Assembly: GCA_050008575.1 (NCBI GenBank)
Contig: JBEKMJ010000018.1
Coordinates: 29,863-93,862, forward strand
Reading direction: 5' to 3'
DNA length: 64,000 nt
DNA from: Bog-159 sp050008575
GTDB lineage: Bacteria > Acidobacteriota > Terriglobia > Bryobacterales > Bryobacteraceae
Shown here: positions 43,425 to 52,024 of the stretch, piece after piece
How positions within the stretch are numbered: position 1 is the first letter of the stretch
Layout: the number at the start of each line of letters is the position of its first letter
The notes under the pieces: generated by a model
Database searches by the model: none
What the model was told of the DNA's origin: nothing
The model's input: the letters and a program-made list of their open reading frames with translations, nothing else
Program-made: the position numbers and the translations under genes

Positions 43425-44519
43425 TTACTGCAGCTTGCAGAGCGGATCGCCCACCACGATATTCTGCCAGCTCAGGCCGGGCATCGCAATATAGTAGCTC
43501 TCGGCCAGATTGCGGCCGTGGAGATAGGCTGGAAAGAGCAGGTCGGGGTGCGGGTTGAATTCCAGGAACGGCTCGTAGACATGGCCGGAGCAGCCGGTGG
43601 CGCCTTCGTGAATGTAATCGGCGGTGAGCGTTTGCGGTGAGCCGTCCCACCAGCCTGAACTATCCTTCCAGGTGCCGATGGTCCACGCGGCAGGCGGGCG
43701 CCGAAAGGTGCGGCCATTGGTCGAAACATACTCGGTGACCAGCGCGCCCGGCAGCCATTGAAATGCGAGGTTGCGTTGATGGCGGTTGGGATCGTTGGAG
43801 CCCCAGCCGGCATAACCGATCACATCCTTTTCACCGGTTAACACTTTGGCGGATTCGTCCATCACGACCCGCTCTTTAGGCAGCGCTAAGGCCGCCGTCC
43901 GGAGCCAATTGTTGCCGGGGCTATCGTCATCGGATTTGAGGTCGAATACGAACTTGCCCCGATTGCGAGCGGACAGCGAGCGGTCGATCAGGCCCTTCAC
44001 GTCGTCGAAATCGTAGCCGGCCAGGCGCGTCACCAAATAGATCGGGAAGCTCTCGTGCGTGAACGGCTTGTCCTTCTGGCGATAAAACGGATTGGGCACC
44101 AGGCCCACTCGGCTGAAGCGCTTCCCCTTCATCTTGGAGTAGAGCAGCGCCAGCTCCGAATCGACCGCGCAGGCTTCCTGAGTAATGCCATCGCCGGGGC
44201 CGCTCACCTTCAGCGGCACTCCCATGGTGGTGACGATGTAAAGCACCTGCTCGCGCAGGCCGGCTTTGGTGAGGCAGCGGGCGATGGGCCGCTCCACTTC
44301 CTCCTCGTATTTGTCCCAGGCGATCTCTTCATCCTCCTCGAGGATGTCCAGCTTGCAGACGTTCTTTAGCGGGATGCCGCGCTTCGGAATGTAATAATCG
44401 GCGATCCGCCGGGAAAGCTTGTCGGCGCGGTTCACCACCAGCAGAACGTTTTGCCCGTCCTGCGCCCTCAGCGCGGAATAGCCGGCCAACAAGCCGAGCG
44501 CCATTATGGATCGCCGCAT
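43425..44519 (-). CDS. TIGR03790 family secreted protein
   Basis: 364 residues from the ATG at 44519. Signal peptide RRSIMALGLLAGYSALRAQD. Diagnostic sequence of the TIGR03790 family: VLLVVNRADKLSRRIADYYI, PKRGIPLKNVCKL, then MGVPLKVSGPG, YLVTRLAGYDFDDVKGLIDR, VIGYAGWGSNDPNRH and GATGCSGHVYEPFLEFNPHP. A role has not been established; the pattern recalls caspase-like folds with a His/Cys pair, but that is inference. Divergent from a beta-glucosidase gene with fewer than 30 bases between start codons. Confidence 0.85.
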   Translation of the reverse strand: MRRSIMALGLLAGYSALRAQDGQNVLLVVNRADKLSRRIADYYIPKRGIPLKNVCKLDILEEDEEIAWDKYEEEVERPIARCLTKAGLREQVLYIVTTMGVPLKVSGPGDGITQEACAVDSELALLYSKMKGKRFSRVGLVPNPFYRQKDKPFTHESFPIYLVTRLAGYDFDDVKGLIDRSLSARNRGKFVFDLKSDDDSPGNNWLRTAALALPKERVVMDESAKVLTGEKDVIGYAGWGSNDPNRHQRNLAFQWLPGALVTEYVSTNGRTFRRPPAAWTIGTWKDSSGWWDGSPQTLTADYIHEGATGCSGHVYEPFLEFNPHPDLLFPAYLHGRNLAESYYIAMPGLSWQNIVVGDPLCKLQ

Positions 44520-44523
44520 AGTG

Positions 44524-44531
44524 ATATTATG
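44524..44531. promoter_or_regulatory. Symmetric AT-rich core between two divergent genes
   Basis: ATATTATG reads as TATTAT on the plus strand (44525-44530) and CATAAT/TAATAT on the minus strand. Each strand could place a -10 box close to the start codon of one gene, giving near-leaderless messages in both directions. Confidence 0.4.
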
Positions 44532-44543
44532 CGCGTGATTGCC

Positions 44544-46646
44544 ATGCATAGATCAACTTCTCTCGGGGCGGCCTCGGCAGCGCTGCTGATAGCGGCTATA
44601 GCGCCGCTCCACGCCCAGAATTCATATCCGTTTCAAGATCCCAAGCTGCCGCTGGAGCAGCGGGTGGATAACATCCTGTCGCTGATGACGCTGGATGAGA
44701 AGCTAGCCTGCCTGACGACCAGCACGGCGGTGCCGCGCCTGCACATTCCGGATGCGGGCGGGACGGAAGGGCTGCATGGCCTGGTGCGCAAGGGCGACTT
44801 CGGCCAGAAGGCGGTGACCACCACGCAGTTTCCCGAAGTAATCGGGATGGCTTCCACGTGGGATCCGGCGCTGATCCGCCGCGCCGGAGCGGTGCAAGGC
44901 TACGAAGCCCGGTACATCCACCAAAGCGAGAAATACAAGAGCAACGTGCTGGTGGTATGGGGACCCAATGCGGACCTGGCGCGCGACCCGCGCTGGGGGC
45001 GAAACAACGAGAGCTACGGCGAAGACGCGTTCCTTACCGGAACCATGGCGGTGGCGTTCATCAAAGGGATGCAGGGCGACGACCCCAAGTATTGGCAAGC
45101 CGCATCGCTGATGAAACACTTCCTGGCCAACAGCAACGAAACCACGCGCGGAAGTTCGTCGTCGGACTTCGACGAACAGTTGCTGCGCGACTATTACTCC
45201 GTGCCATTCCGCATGGGATTCGTGGAAGGCGGCGCTAAGTCGTTCATGGCCTCTTACAATGCCTGGAACCACGTGCCGATGACGGTCAATCCGATCCTGA
45301 AAAGCATGGCCGTGAAGGAGTGGGGCGCGGATGGAATCATTTCGTCCGATGCGCTGGCAGTGGAGTTGATGGTCACTCCGCGCCACTATTACAAGACGCA
45401 GCAGCAGGCTTTGGCGGAGGCGCTTAAGGCCGGCATAGGCCAGGTACTCACGTTCTTCGTGAATATTCCGAAAGTGGCGAAGCAGGATCTGGACGACCAC
45501 TCACTCGCCGAGGCGGATATCGACGCGGTACTTAAAGGAAAATTTCGAACCGTAATCCGGCTGGGGCTGCTGGATCCGCCGGCGATGGTGTCTTACGCGA
45601 GTGTTGGGGGCGCGGGCGAACCGGAGCCGTGGACGACCGAGAAGCATAAGCGCGCAGCGCTGGAGATGGCGCGCGAATCGGTGGTGCTGCTGAAGAATGC
45701 GCACGGTTTTCTGCCGCTGGATAAGAATGCGATTAAATCCATCGCGGTAATTGGGCCGCGGGCAGGCGAGGTTCTGATCGATTTGTACGGCGGGCGGCCG
45801 CCTTATGCGATTACGCCGGTGCAGGGCATTCGCGCGCAGGTGGCGCCCGGCACGGCGGTGAACTACGCCGCCGACAATAAGGACGATGCGGCGGTGAAGG
45901 CGGCCCGTTCGTCGGATGTGGCGGTGGTGGTGGTGGGGAATCATCCGACGTGCAGCGCGGCCAACATCATGGCGATTTTCAATATGGACGTTTCGAGCAA
46001 ACCCTGCGCCGATCCCGGCGAAGGCCGCGAAGGGCGCGACCGGGAGTCACTCGACCTGTCGCAGGAAACGTTGATCAAGGAGGTGTACGCGGCGAATCCG
46101 AAGACCGCGGTGGTGCTGGTTTCGAGCTTTCCCTACGCGATCGACTGGACCCAACAGAACGTGCCGGCCATTCTGCACATCGCGCACGCCGCGCAGGAAC
46201 AAGGCACGGCGGTCGCAGAGGTATTGTTCGGCGGTTACAATCCGGCGGGGCGTCTGAATCAGACCTGGCCGAAGTCACTCGACCAACTGCCGCCTATGAT
46301 GGATTACGACATCCGCCACGGCCGTACTTACATGTATTTCAAAGGCGAACCGCTTTATCCGTTCGGCTATGGGTTGAGTTATACGACTTTCGAATATGCG
46401 CACTTGCGGTTGGATGGCGGGACGGTGAGCGTGGATGTGACTAATACGGGCAAGGTGGCGGGCGATGAGGTGGTGCAAGTTTATGAACATAGTCCGGGGA
46501 TGAAACAATTGAAGGGGTTCCAGCGCGTGGCACTGAAGCCCGGGGAAAGGCGAACCATTCAGATGGCGGTGCGGGCGGAGCACGGGACACACATCGTAGT
46601 GGGCGGCTCGTCTGTGGACGAGCGGCTGCGGATGGCGGTGAAGTAG
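44544..46646 (+). CDS. GH3 family beta-glucosidase-like enzyme
   Basis: 700 residues. Signal peptide (STSLGAASAALLIAAIAPLHAQ). GH3 blocks: IPDAGGTEGLHGLVRK, VVWGPNADLARDPRWGRNNE with the SYGED motif, MKHFLANSNE, and the nucleophile region in GIISSDALAVELM; the second domain has VLLKNAHGFLPLDK and SVAVIGPR-like text, then a fibronectin III tail (YPFGYGLSYTTFEY, VTNTGKVAGDEVVQVYEH). Periplasmic or extracellular hydrolysis of beta-glucosides or xylosides. A further ATG 15 bases upstream (44529) overlaps the promoter-like core. Confidence 0.92.
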   Translation: MHRSTSLGAASAALLIAAIAPLHAQNSYPFQDPKLPLEQRVDNILSLMTLDEKLACLTTSTAVPRLHIPDAGGTEGLHGLVRKGDFGQKAVTTTQFPEVIGMASTWDPALIRRAGAVQGYEARYIHQSEKYKSNVLVVWGPNADLARDPRWGRNNESYGEDAFLTGTMAVAFIKGMQGDDPKYWQAASLMKHFLANSNETTRGSSSSDFDEQLLRDYYSVPFRMGFVEGGAKSFMASYNAWNHVPMTVNPILKSMAVKEWGADGIISSDALAVELMVTPRHYYKTQQQALAEALKAGIGQVLTFFVNIPKVAKQDLDDHSLAEADIDAVLKGKFRTVIRLGLLDPPAMVSYASVGGAGEPEPWTTEKHKRAALEMARESVVLLKNAHGFLPLDKNAIKSIAVIGPRAGEVLIDLYGGRPPYAITPVQGIRAQVAPGTAVNYAADNKDDAAVKAARSSDVAVVVVGNHPTCSAANIMAIFNMDVSSKPCADPGEGREGRDRESLDLSQETLIKEVYAANPKTAVVLVSSFPYAIDWTQQNVPAILHIAHAAQEQGTAVAEVLFGGYNPAGRLNQTWPKSLDQLPPMMDYDIRHGRTYMYFKGEPLYPFGYGLSYTTFEYAHLRLDGGTVSVDVTNTGKVAGDEVVQVYEHSPGMKQLKGFQRVALKPGERRTIQMAVRAEHGTHIVVGGSSVDERLRMAVK

Positions 46647-46717
46647 CTTCCAATCAAAGCCCAAGCGGAAGGCGCGCCTTTAGCCCCGCCGCAGAGCGGT
46701 ACCATGCCACTCGCCTG

Positions 46718-46762
46718 AGAGCGGGCCTGCGAGGCCCGCGCAGGCTGCGAGCCTACCCCACT
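46718..46762. repeat. Palindromic repeat between beta-glucosidase and peptidase genes
   Basis: GCGGGCCTGCGAGGCCCGC followed by CAGGCTGCGAGCCTACCCCA, the inverse orientation of the unit at 338-400. It ends at the stop codon of the G1 peptidase. Confidence 0.8.
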
Positions 46763-47534
46763 ACTGGGCGGCCCAGGTGACCGAGAAACTGGTTCCGTCG
46801 CTCGATAGCGCCGATGGGATTGCTTCCTTCACCTTGTTCTTTTCCATGGTGATCTCTTCGATGGTCGAGAACGATCCGATGGCGCCGTGAGTGGTGCTAT
46901 CTGTCGCGTTACAGGTACCGGCGATGCTGGTGCTGTCCTGGCCGAAAAGCACGGTGCCGAAATCGGCGAGAGGCAGGATCGTACCACTCGAAGGAGCTTC
47001 GGCAATCCATTCGGCCGACGAGCGTGCCGCCCCCGAGACCTTGGCGCTCTTGCTGAAGGACTTGCCGGTGCGCTCATCCGTGATCTTCACGGTGAATTCT
47101 CGGGTGCTGCTGCTATATGTGATCGAGGACGACATGGTGTCCCCGGGTTCCACGGTCATGCTGGTGATGGTGAGGATCGGCGTGGTGGGGTAGAACTCAT
47201 ACCAGGCTGTATATTGAGGCTTGCCGCCGGAACAAACGGTTTCCGTGCCGGCTTGCTCGACCGTTTCGGAAGAATATCCGTCGATGCCCACCCAAAACAC
47301 GGCGTATTCGGTCCCTGTCGAGCAAGTGACGGTCGGGACGATCCAGGACCCTTCGGCTTTGGTGAAGTCCGATCCCGTTACGGCGTAGCCGCTCCAGTTG
47401 CCGCTGGTGGTGGTGCCGTCGCCGTGCTCCAACTTGCCCTGAATCGGCGAATTAAAATGCGGGACGCTGGAAAGCTGCGCGAATGCAGGCAGCATGGCGA
47501 TGGCGCCGAGAATTACAAGACGTTTGGTTAACAT
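46761..47534 (-). CDS. G1-family glutamic peptidase, first copy
   Basis: 257 residues with a signal peptide (RLVILGAIAMLPAFAQ). Hallmarks of eqolisin (G1) peptidases: NWSGYAV, FWVGIDGYSSETVEQAGTE with the catalytic Gln (about residue 94), and SAEWIAEAP carrying the catalytic Glu (about 175-179), then LADFGTVLFG. An acid-active secreted endopeptidase by family. A paralogue with the same layout lies 460 bases downstream on the same strand (47997-48797). Confidence 0.88.
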   Translation of the reverse strand: MLTKRLVILGAIAMLPAFAQLSSVPHFNSPIQGKLEHGDGTTTSGNWSGYAVTGSDFTKAEGSWIVPTVTCSTGTEYAVFWVGIDGYSSETVEQAGTETVCSGGKPQYTAWYEFYPTTPILTITSMTVEPGDTMSSSITYSSSTREFTVKITDERTGKSFSKSAKVSGAARSSAEWIAEAPSSGTILPLADFGTVLFGQDSTSIAGTCNATDSTTHGAIGSFSTIEEITMEKNKVKEAIPSALSSDGTSFSVTWAAQ

Positions 47535-47644
47535 GTGTGTCCTCCGATTGCGGAATTCTTGCGTTGGGGTTTCCCCCAGCGCAATGGAAATTAGTATACA
47601 CCAGTGGAATCGTCCGCAATAGTACTGACGGTCCTTGGTCCTTG

Positions 47645-47995
47645 GACCCCCTTGCGGAGCGGCCTACGAGGCCGCCGCCTGGAGATTGGCCTTTCAGTTG
47701 CGTAGCCCTCGTGGCGCACGCCCCCGGCGTGCCGTGTCGGCACTTCTGCCGACACAGGCGAGCTACAATCGCCTGCGCTGACAGAAGTGTCAGCGCGGCA
47801 GCATCGAAAGCCTCCGGTAGGCGACTGAGAATACGGCCGGGCGGCCTGCGAGGCCGCCGCAGGCTGCGAGCCTGCCCCACAACTCGGCTTTCATGCGCAT
47901 TTGGTGGGCCGCCGCGGCCCATGGAGACAGGCATGCGTGCCAGCGCCACGAGGGCCAATTCACTGAAAATGGCCGAACTCCAGAGGCGAGCCTGC
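47645..47995. repeat. Repeat-filled gap between the two G1 peptidase genes
   Basis: Modules include GGCCTACGAGGCC, GGCGCACGCCCCCGGCGTGCC, GTGTCGGCACTTCTGCCGACAC, CGCTGACAGAAGTGTCAGCG, GGCGGCCTGCGAGGCCGCC and CAGGCTGCGAGCCTG, plus the lead GGAGATTGGCCTTTCAGT. No gene. Confidence 0.75.
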
Positions 47996-47996
47996 C

Positions 47997-48797
47997 CTAC
48001 TTGGAGAACCAGGTGACGGAAAAGCTGGTGCCATCGCCGGAAAGGCTGGTGGGCACGGCTTCCTTTGCTCCCGCGCTCGAATCCATGGTGATTTCTTCGA
48101 TGCTCGAGAACGCCGAGATCGGGCCGCTGGTGGCGCTATCCGTCGCGTAATTGGTGCCACCCACACCGGTGCTGTCCTCACCGAAAAGCACGGTGCCAAA
48201 ATCGGCCAGGGGCAGGATGCCGCCGCGGGCCGTGCAGCAGGGCGCCTCGGCAATCCATTCGGCCGACGACCGGGCCGCGCCAGAAACCGTCGAACTCTTG
48301 GTATAGGACTTGCCGGTAGTCACATCCTCAATGGTGATGGTGAATTCCGAGCCGCTATAAGTCACGCTGGCCGACATTTGATCGCCCGGCTTGATCGACA
48401 GGCTCCCGATTTCGAACGACGGGTGCGGGTAAAATTCATACCAGGCGTAGTAACTTGGATTCTTGCCGACGCAGTCGGAATCGGTGCCGGTCTGCTCGAC
48501 GGTCGAGGAAGAGTAACCATCGATGCCCACCCAAAATGCCGCGTATTGGTCGCCCGAGCTGCACTTTGCCGTGGGCACGGTCCAGGAAGCTTTGGCCGAG
48601 GTAAACGAGGTACCGAGTACGGCGTAACCGCTCCAGTTGGTGCTGGTGCTGGTGCCGTCTCCGTGCTCCACGCGATCCTTAATGGGCCGGTGCTGGCGCG
48701 GCGCTACTTTTTCCATATCAGTCGGAGCGCTCGAAACCTGCGCGAATGCAGGCAAAATAGCGATCGCTCCTAAAATTCCGATTCGTTTTGTGAACAT
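47997..48797 (-). CDS. G1-family glutamic peptidase, second copy
   Basis: 266 residues, signal peptide (RIGILGAIAILPAFAQVSS), then a pro-region and the same order of motifs: TNWSGYAVLGTSFTSAKASW, FWVGIDGYSSSTVEQTGTDS with catalytic Gln, and RSSAEWIAEAP with catalytic Glu. Similar to the first copy through most of its length, so a local duplication is likely; the intergenic repeats lie between them. Both may digest protein in acid soil microhabitats (inference). Confidence 0.88.
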   Translation of the reverse strand: MFTKRIGILGAIAILPAFAQVSSAPTDMEKVAPRQHRPIKDRVEHGDGTSTSTNWSGYAVLGTSFTSAKASWTVPTAKCSSGDQYAAFWVGIDGYSSSTVEQTGTDSDCVGKNPSYYAWYEFYPHPSFEIGSLSIKPGDQMSASVTYSGSEFTITIEDVTTGKSYTKSSTVSGAARSSAEWIAEAPCCTARGGILPLADFGTVLFGEDSTGVGGTNYATDSATSGPISAFSSIEEITMDSSAGAKEAVPTSLSGDGTSFSVTWFSK

Positions 48798-48914
48798 GCG
48801 TAATCCTCAGGTTGCAGAAAGAAAAATGTATGGGGGTCCCCAATCCCGACCAGTATACACCACCTCCGGGTCGTGGGTGCGATGCGGCCGTGGTTCGATT
48901 TAAGATGAGCGATC

Positions 48915-51275
48915 ATGCCGGACAACGCCTCGCCAGAACCTGCGCCACCGCGTAAACCTTGGCCCGCACGGGTTAAGGACCGGGTCGGCGCATGGCGCCA
49001 AGCTACAGTCGGCGCATGGAGGCAGATCCGTCCAGGCCCGGAAGCGCGCGGCGGCGCGGTATGGGGAACGCTCGGGGCTGCGGCGGGATGCGTAGTCATC
49101 GCGGGGCTATATGCGCGGAGCGGATTCGGCTACGCCTTCGACTTCACGTTTGCCATCGTTTTTGCCGCGCTGCTCATTCCTCTTATCGGACTGGCGGCCG
49201 CTTTGTTGCTGACCATCGCGCGAAAACTGCCGCGCATGGCGACTGGCATAGTGGTCGGATCGTGCGCCATGGTCATGCTGGTCTGGATGCCGCCGCAACT
49301 GGGCTTCCCGATGGCGGTCGCGATCGGCTTGGCGGAGGGGGTTTTGGGCGCCACCATCGCCACGTTCTTGGCGGGCCATTTCGGCGAAGCCGCGTTGAGC
49401 AAGAAGATTGTCACCGTAGCGCTGTGCGCGCTGGCTGTAGCTTTTAATATCGCGATGGCGTGGCTCTTTCTGCACCAGGGATCGATGGAGCAGGTCACCG
49501 CATGGGAGCCGCCGGCGGCTTCGATGCCGGCGAAACTGGGCGCCAGCGATCCGGCAGACAAGGGTCCGTATAGCGTGAAGACGCTGTTCTACGGTGTGGG
49601 CAACGATATCCGGCGGCCGGAGTACGGGGCCTCGGTGGCCCTTAGAACGCGCTCCGTGGATGCTTCCGCTTTCTTCAAAGACTTCAAAGGCTGGAAGCGA
49701 TGGGCTCGCAAGAAGTACTGGGGATTCGACCTGGACAAGCTGCCGCTGAACGCGCGCGTGTGGTATCCGGAGGGCGCGGGGCCGTTTCCGCTGGCGCTGA
49801 TGGTGCATGGCAACCATAACATGGCGGAATTTTCCGATCCGGGCTACGCCTATCTGGGCGAATTGCTGGCCAGCCGCGGCTTCATTCTGGCCTCCGTGGA
49901 CGAGAATTTCCTGAACAGCGGCCTGTATCACGATCCGCCCAAACAGCAGCCGGTGCGCGGCTGGATGTTGCTGGAGCATCTGAAGCTGTGGCGGGAATGG
50001 AACCGGCAGGCGGGCAATCCGTTTCACGGAAAAGTGGATATGGAACACATCGCGGTGATGGGGCATTCGCGGGGCGGCGAGGCGGCGGCCACGGCGGCGC
50101 TGTTCAACCGCTTGCGGTATTGTCCGGACAACGCGGACATCCGTTTCGATTATGGCTTCGCGATTCAGGCGGTGGTGGCGATTGCGCCGGCGGAGGGCCA
50201 GTACAAACCCGCCGGACAATATCGCTGGATTCAAGACGTCAGCTATCTGACTCTGCAAGGCGCGAACGATGCGGATGTGTCGTCGTTCATGGGCAGCCTG
50301 CAATGGGACCATGTGCGGTACAGCAAGCCAGGCCCTTGGTTCAAAGCGGAGATCTACGCATACCGCGCCAATCACGGGCAATTCAATACGGTTTGGGGAC
50401 GCACGGATGCGGGCCGCCCGCTAAGCTGGCTCTTGAACCTGAAGCCGCTGATGGCGGCCGAGCAGCAGCGGCGCATCGCGAAGACTTACATTGCGGCGTT
50501 TCTGGAAGCCACGCTGAAGGGGCGGCGCGAATATCTGCCGCTGTTCCAGGATTGGCGGACGGGACGCGGGTGGCTGCCGCACACGATCTATGTGAACCGT
50601 TTTCAGGATGAGGCGTATGTGCCGCTGGCTTCCTTCCAGGAGGACGCCGATCTGACTACGACCAGCGCGCCGGGCGGACGGATCGCGGGCGATAAGCTAT
50701 CCATCTGGCGGGAGGGGCGCATCCCGTGGCGGGGCCGCGATCGCGATTACAACGGCGTTTTTCTGGGATGGAATCGGGCTAGGGGCGCGCCGGCGGCGGT
50801 TTATACGGTCACGCTGCCGGAGGGCGCGGCGGCCAAGTGGGGGCTGGGGAAGGCATCCACGATTGAGTTATCGCTGGCGGCGCTGGACGAAGACGCGCCG
50901 CTGCCGGGCAAGACGGCGGATGAGAAATCCAAGTCGGCGGAGGAGTCCGGGAAGGAGCGCGAGTCGCCGGACTTCACCATCGAGCTGGTGAGCGGCGATG
51001 GGGTGACGGCTAGCGCGCCGGTGAGCCGATTCGCGGCCGTTCCGCCGCCGTTGAAGGAGAAGTTCACCAAGCTCGATTTGATTGAGGACGTGGCGTACGA
51101 AAAAGACTGGGAGCCGGTGTTGCAGACGGTGCGCGCGCCGCTGGCGGCGTTTCAGGGTACGAATGGCAAACCGTTCGACCCGGCCAGGCTGGCGGCGGTG
51201 CGGTTGAAGTTCGATCGGACCGCGATGTACGTGATTTGCATCAGTGGGATAGGATTTGGACAGGAGGAGCAATGA
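48915..51275 (+). CDS. Membrane-anchored alpha/beta hydrolase
   Basis: 786 residues. Residues about 45-180 contain five membrane helices (for example AVWGTLGAAAGCVVIAGLYA, FAIVFAALLIPLIGLAAALL, AVAIGLAEGVLGATIATFLA). The extracytoplasmic part is an alpha/beta hydrolase: ALMVHGNHNM, nucleophile elbow GHSRGGEAAA, then a late His in AYRANHGQFNTVWG. The last 130 residues are charged and low-complexity (LPGKTADEKSKSAEESGKER). Its stop overlaps the cupin start (ATGA). Substrate unknown, possibly an ester or polyester. Confidence 0.75.
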   Translation: MPDNASPEPAPPRKPWPARVKDRVGAWRQATVGAWRQIRPGPEARGGAVWGTLGAAAGCVVIAGLYARSGFGYAFDFTFAIVFAALLIPLIGLAAALLLTIARKLPRMATGIVVGSCAMVMLVWMPPQLGFPMAVAIGLAEGVLGATIATFLAGHFGEAALSKKIVTVALCALAVAFNIAMAWLFLHQGSMEQVTAWEPPAASMPAKLGASDPADKGPYSVKTLFYGVGNDIRRPEYGASVALRTRSVDASAFFKDFKGWKRWARKKYWGFDLDKLPLNARVWYPEGAGPFPLALMVHGNHNMAEFSDPGYAYLGELLASRGFILASVDENFLNSGLYHDPPKQQPVRGWMLLEHLKLWREWNRQAGNPFHGKVDMEHIAVMGHSRGGEAAATAALFNRLRYCPDNADIRFDYGFAIQAVVAIAPAEGQYKPAGQYRWIQDVSYLTLQGANDADVSSFMGSLQWDHVRYSKPGPWFKAEIYAYRANHGQFNTVWGRTDAGRPLSWLLNLKPLMAAEQQRRIAKTYIAAFLEATLKGRREYLPLFQDWRTGRGWLPHTIYVNRFQDEAYVPLASFQEDADLTTTSAPGGRIAGDKLSIWREGRIPWRGRDRDYNGVFLGWNRARGAPAAVYTVTLPEGAAAKWGLGKASTIELSLAALDEDAPLPGKTADEKSKSAEESGKERESPDFTIELVSGDGVTASAPVSRFAAVPPPLKEKFTKLDLIEDVAYEKDWEPVLQTVRAPLAAFQGTNGKPFDPARLAAVRLKFDRTAMYVICISGIGFGQEEQ

Positions 51276-51736
51276 GAACATTTGTTATCGCATTCGTTTT
51301 GGTGGGAAGTGCGCTGCCCGCCGGTCTGCCGGAGGGTGTGGGGCATTGGTCGAGCGGTGAGCTGCAGGGCTTCGAGAAGAAGCTGGGGCCGAAGATGAGC
51401 GCGCAAAAGATCGCCACGCAGTCGCTGGCGGGCTATGGGAACCATAGCTTTCTGATCGCGCATCGGGAGGGCGACGGAGAGGCGGAGTGGCACGAAACCC
51501 AGAACGACGTGATGGTGATCGAGAGCGGCGAGGCCACGTTGGTGGTGGGAGGCACGGTGATGGATCCGCGGACGACTGCGCCGCACGAGATTCGCGGGCC
51601 ATCCATACGGGGCGGCGAGAAGATGGCGTTGGCCGCCGGGGATGTGGTGCACATTCCGATCAGGACGGCGCACCAGATGATGGTGCAGAGCGGGAAGCAG
51701 ATCACGTATTTCGTGGTGAAGATCGACGCGCGGTAG
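51272..51736 (+). CDS. Secreted cupin-domain protein
   Basis: 154 residues with a signal peptide (FVIAFVLVGSALPAG). The cupin barrel shows HETQNDVMVIESGEATLVVG with an H-E pattern, and GDVVHIPIRTAHQMM with the second His-rich strand (H...H), the usual metal site. Start chosen for the AGGAGG site 3-8 bases upstream. Translationally coupled to the preceding hydrolase. Confidence 0.8.
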   Translation: MRTFVIAFVLVGSALPAGLPEGVGHWSSGELQGFEKKLGPKMSAQKIATQSLAGYGNHSFLIAHREGDGEAEWHETQNDVMVIESGEATLVVGGTVMDPRTTAPHEIRGPSIRGGEKMALAAGDVVHIPIRTAHQMMVQSGKQITYFVVKIDAR

Positions 51737-51755
51737 GTTGGGGGGAGGCTCTTTT

Positions 51756-51830
51756 TCAGGCGAGCTGGCGCTCGCCGGCGCTGGCAGAGTGCCAGCGCGG
51801 CAGGCTGAGGAGCCTGCGCCACGAGGGGCG
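51756..51830. repeat. Palindromic repeat modules
   Basis: GGCGAGCTGGCGCTCGCC, CGCTGGCAGAGTGCCAGCG and CAGGCTGAGGAGCCTG, leading directly into the large inverted repeat. Part of the same modular family. Confidence 0.75.
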
Positions 51831-51962
51831 CTTAACAGTTTTGGGGAAACCGCTCCCTGACGGTCGCGGCTCGGTAATACTCGCGTTGATTGCTTACGGT
51901 TTACTGAGCCGCGACCGTCAGGGAGCGGTTTCTGTCGGTCAGGAATCCCCAAAACTGTTAAG
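51831..51962. repeat. 132-base inverted repeat element
   Basis: A long palindrome: CTTAACAGTTTTGGGGA pairs with TCCCCAAAACTGTTAAG, and the inner arms GCTCCCTGACGGTCGCGGCTC and GAGCCGCGACCGTCAGGGAG pair around a short loop. A partial copy of the inner arm (CTCCCTGACGGTCGCGGTC) sits at 60588-60606. MITE-like size and structure. Confidence 0.85.
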
Positions 51963-52024
51963 CACTCCGCCACGAGGCCGCCGGTAGCGCCGGTGTAGAA
52001 TTGATGGAGAAGGAGTATCGGACG

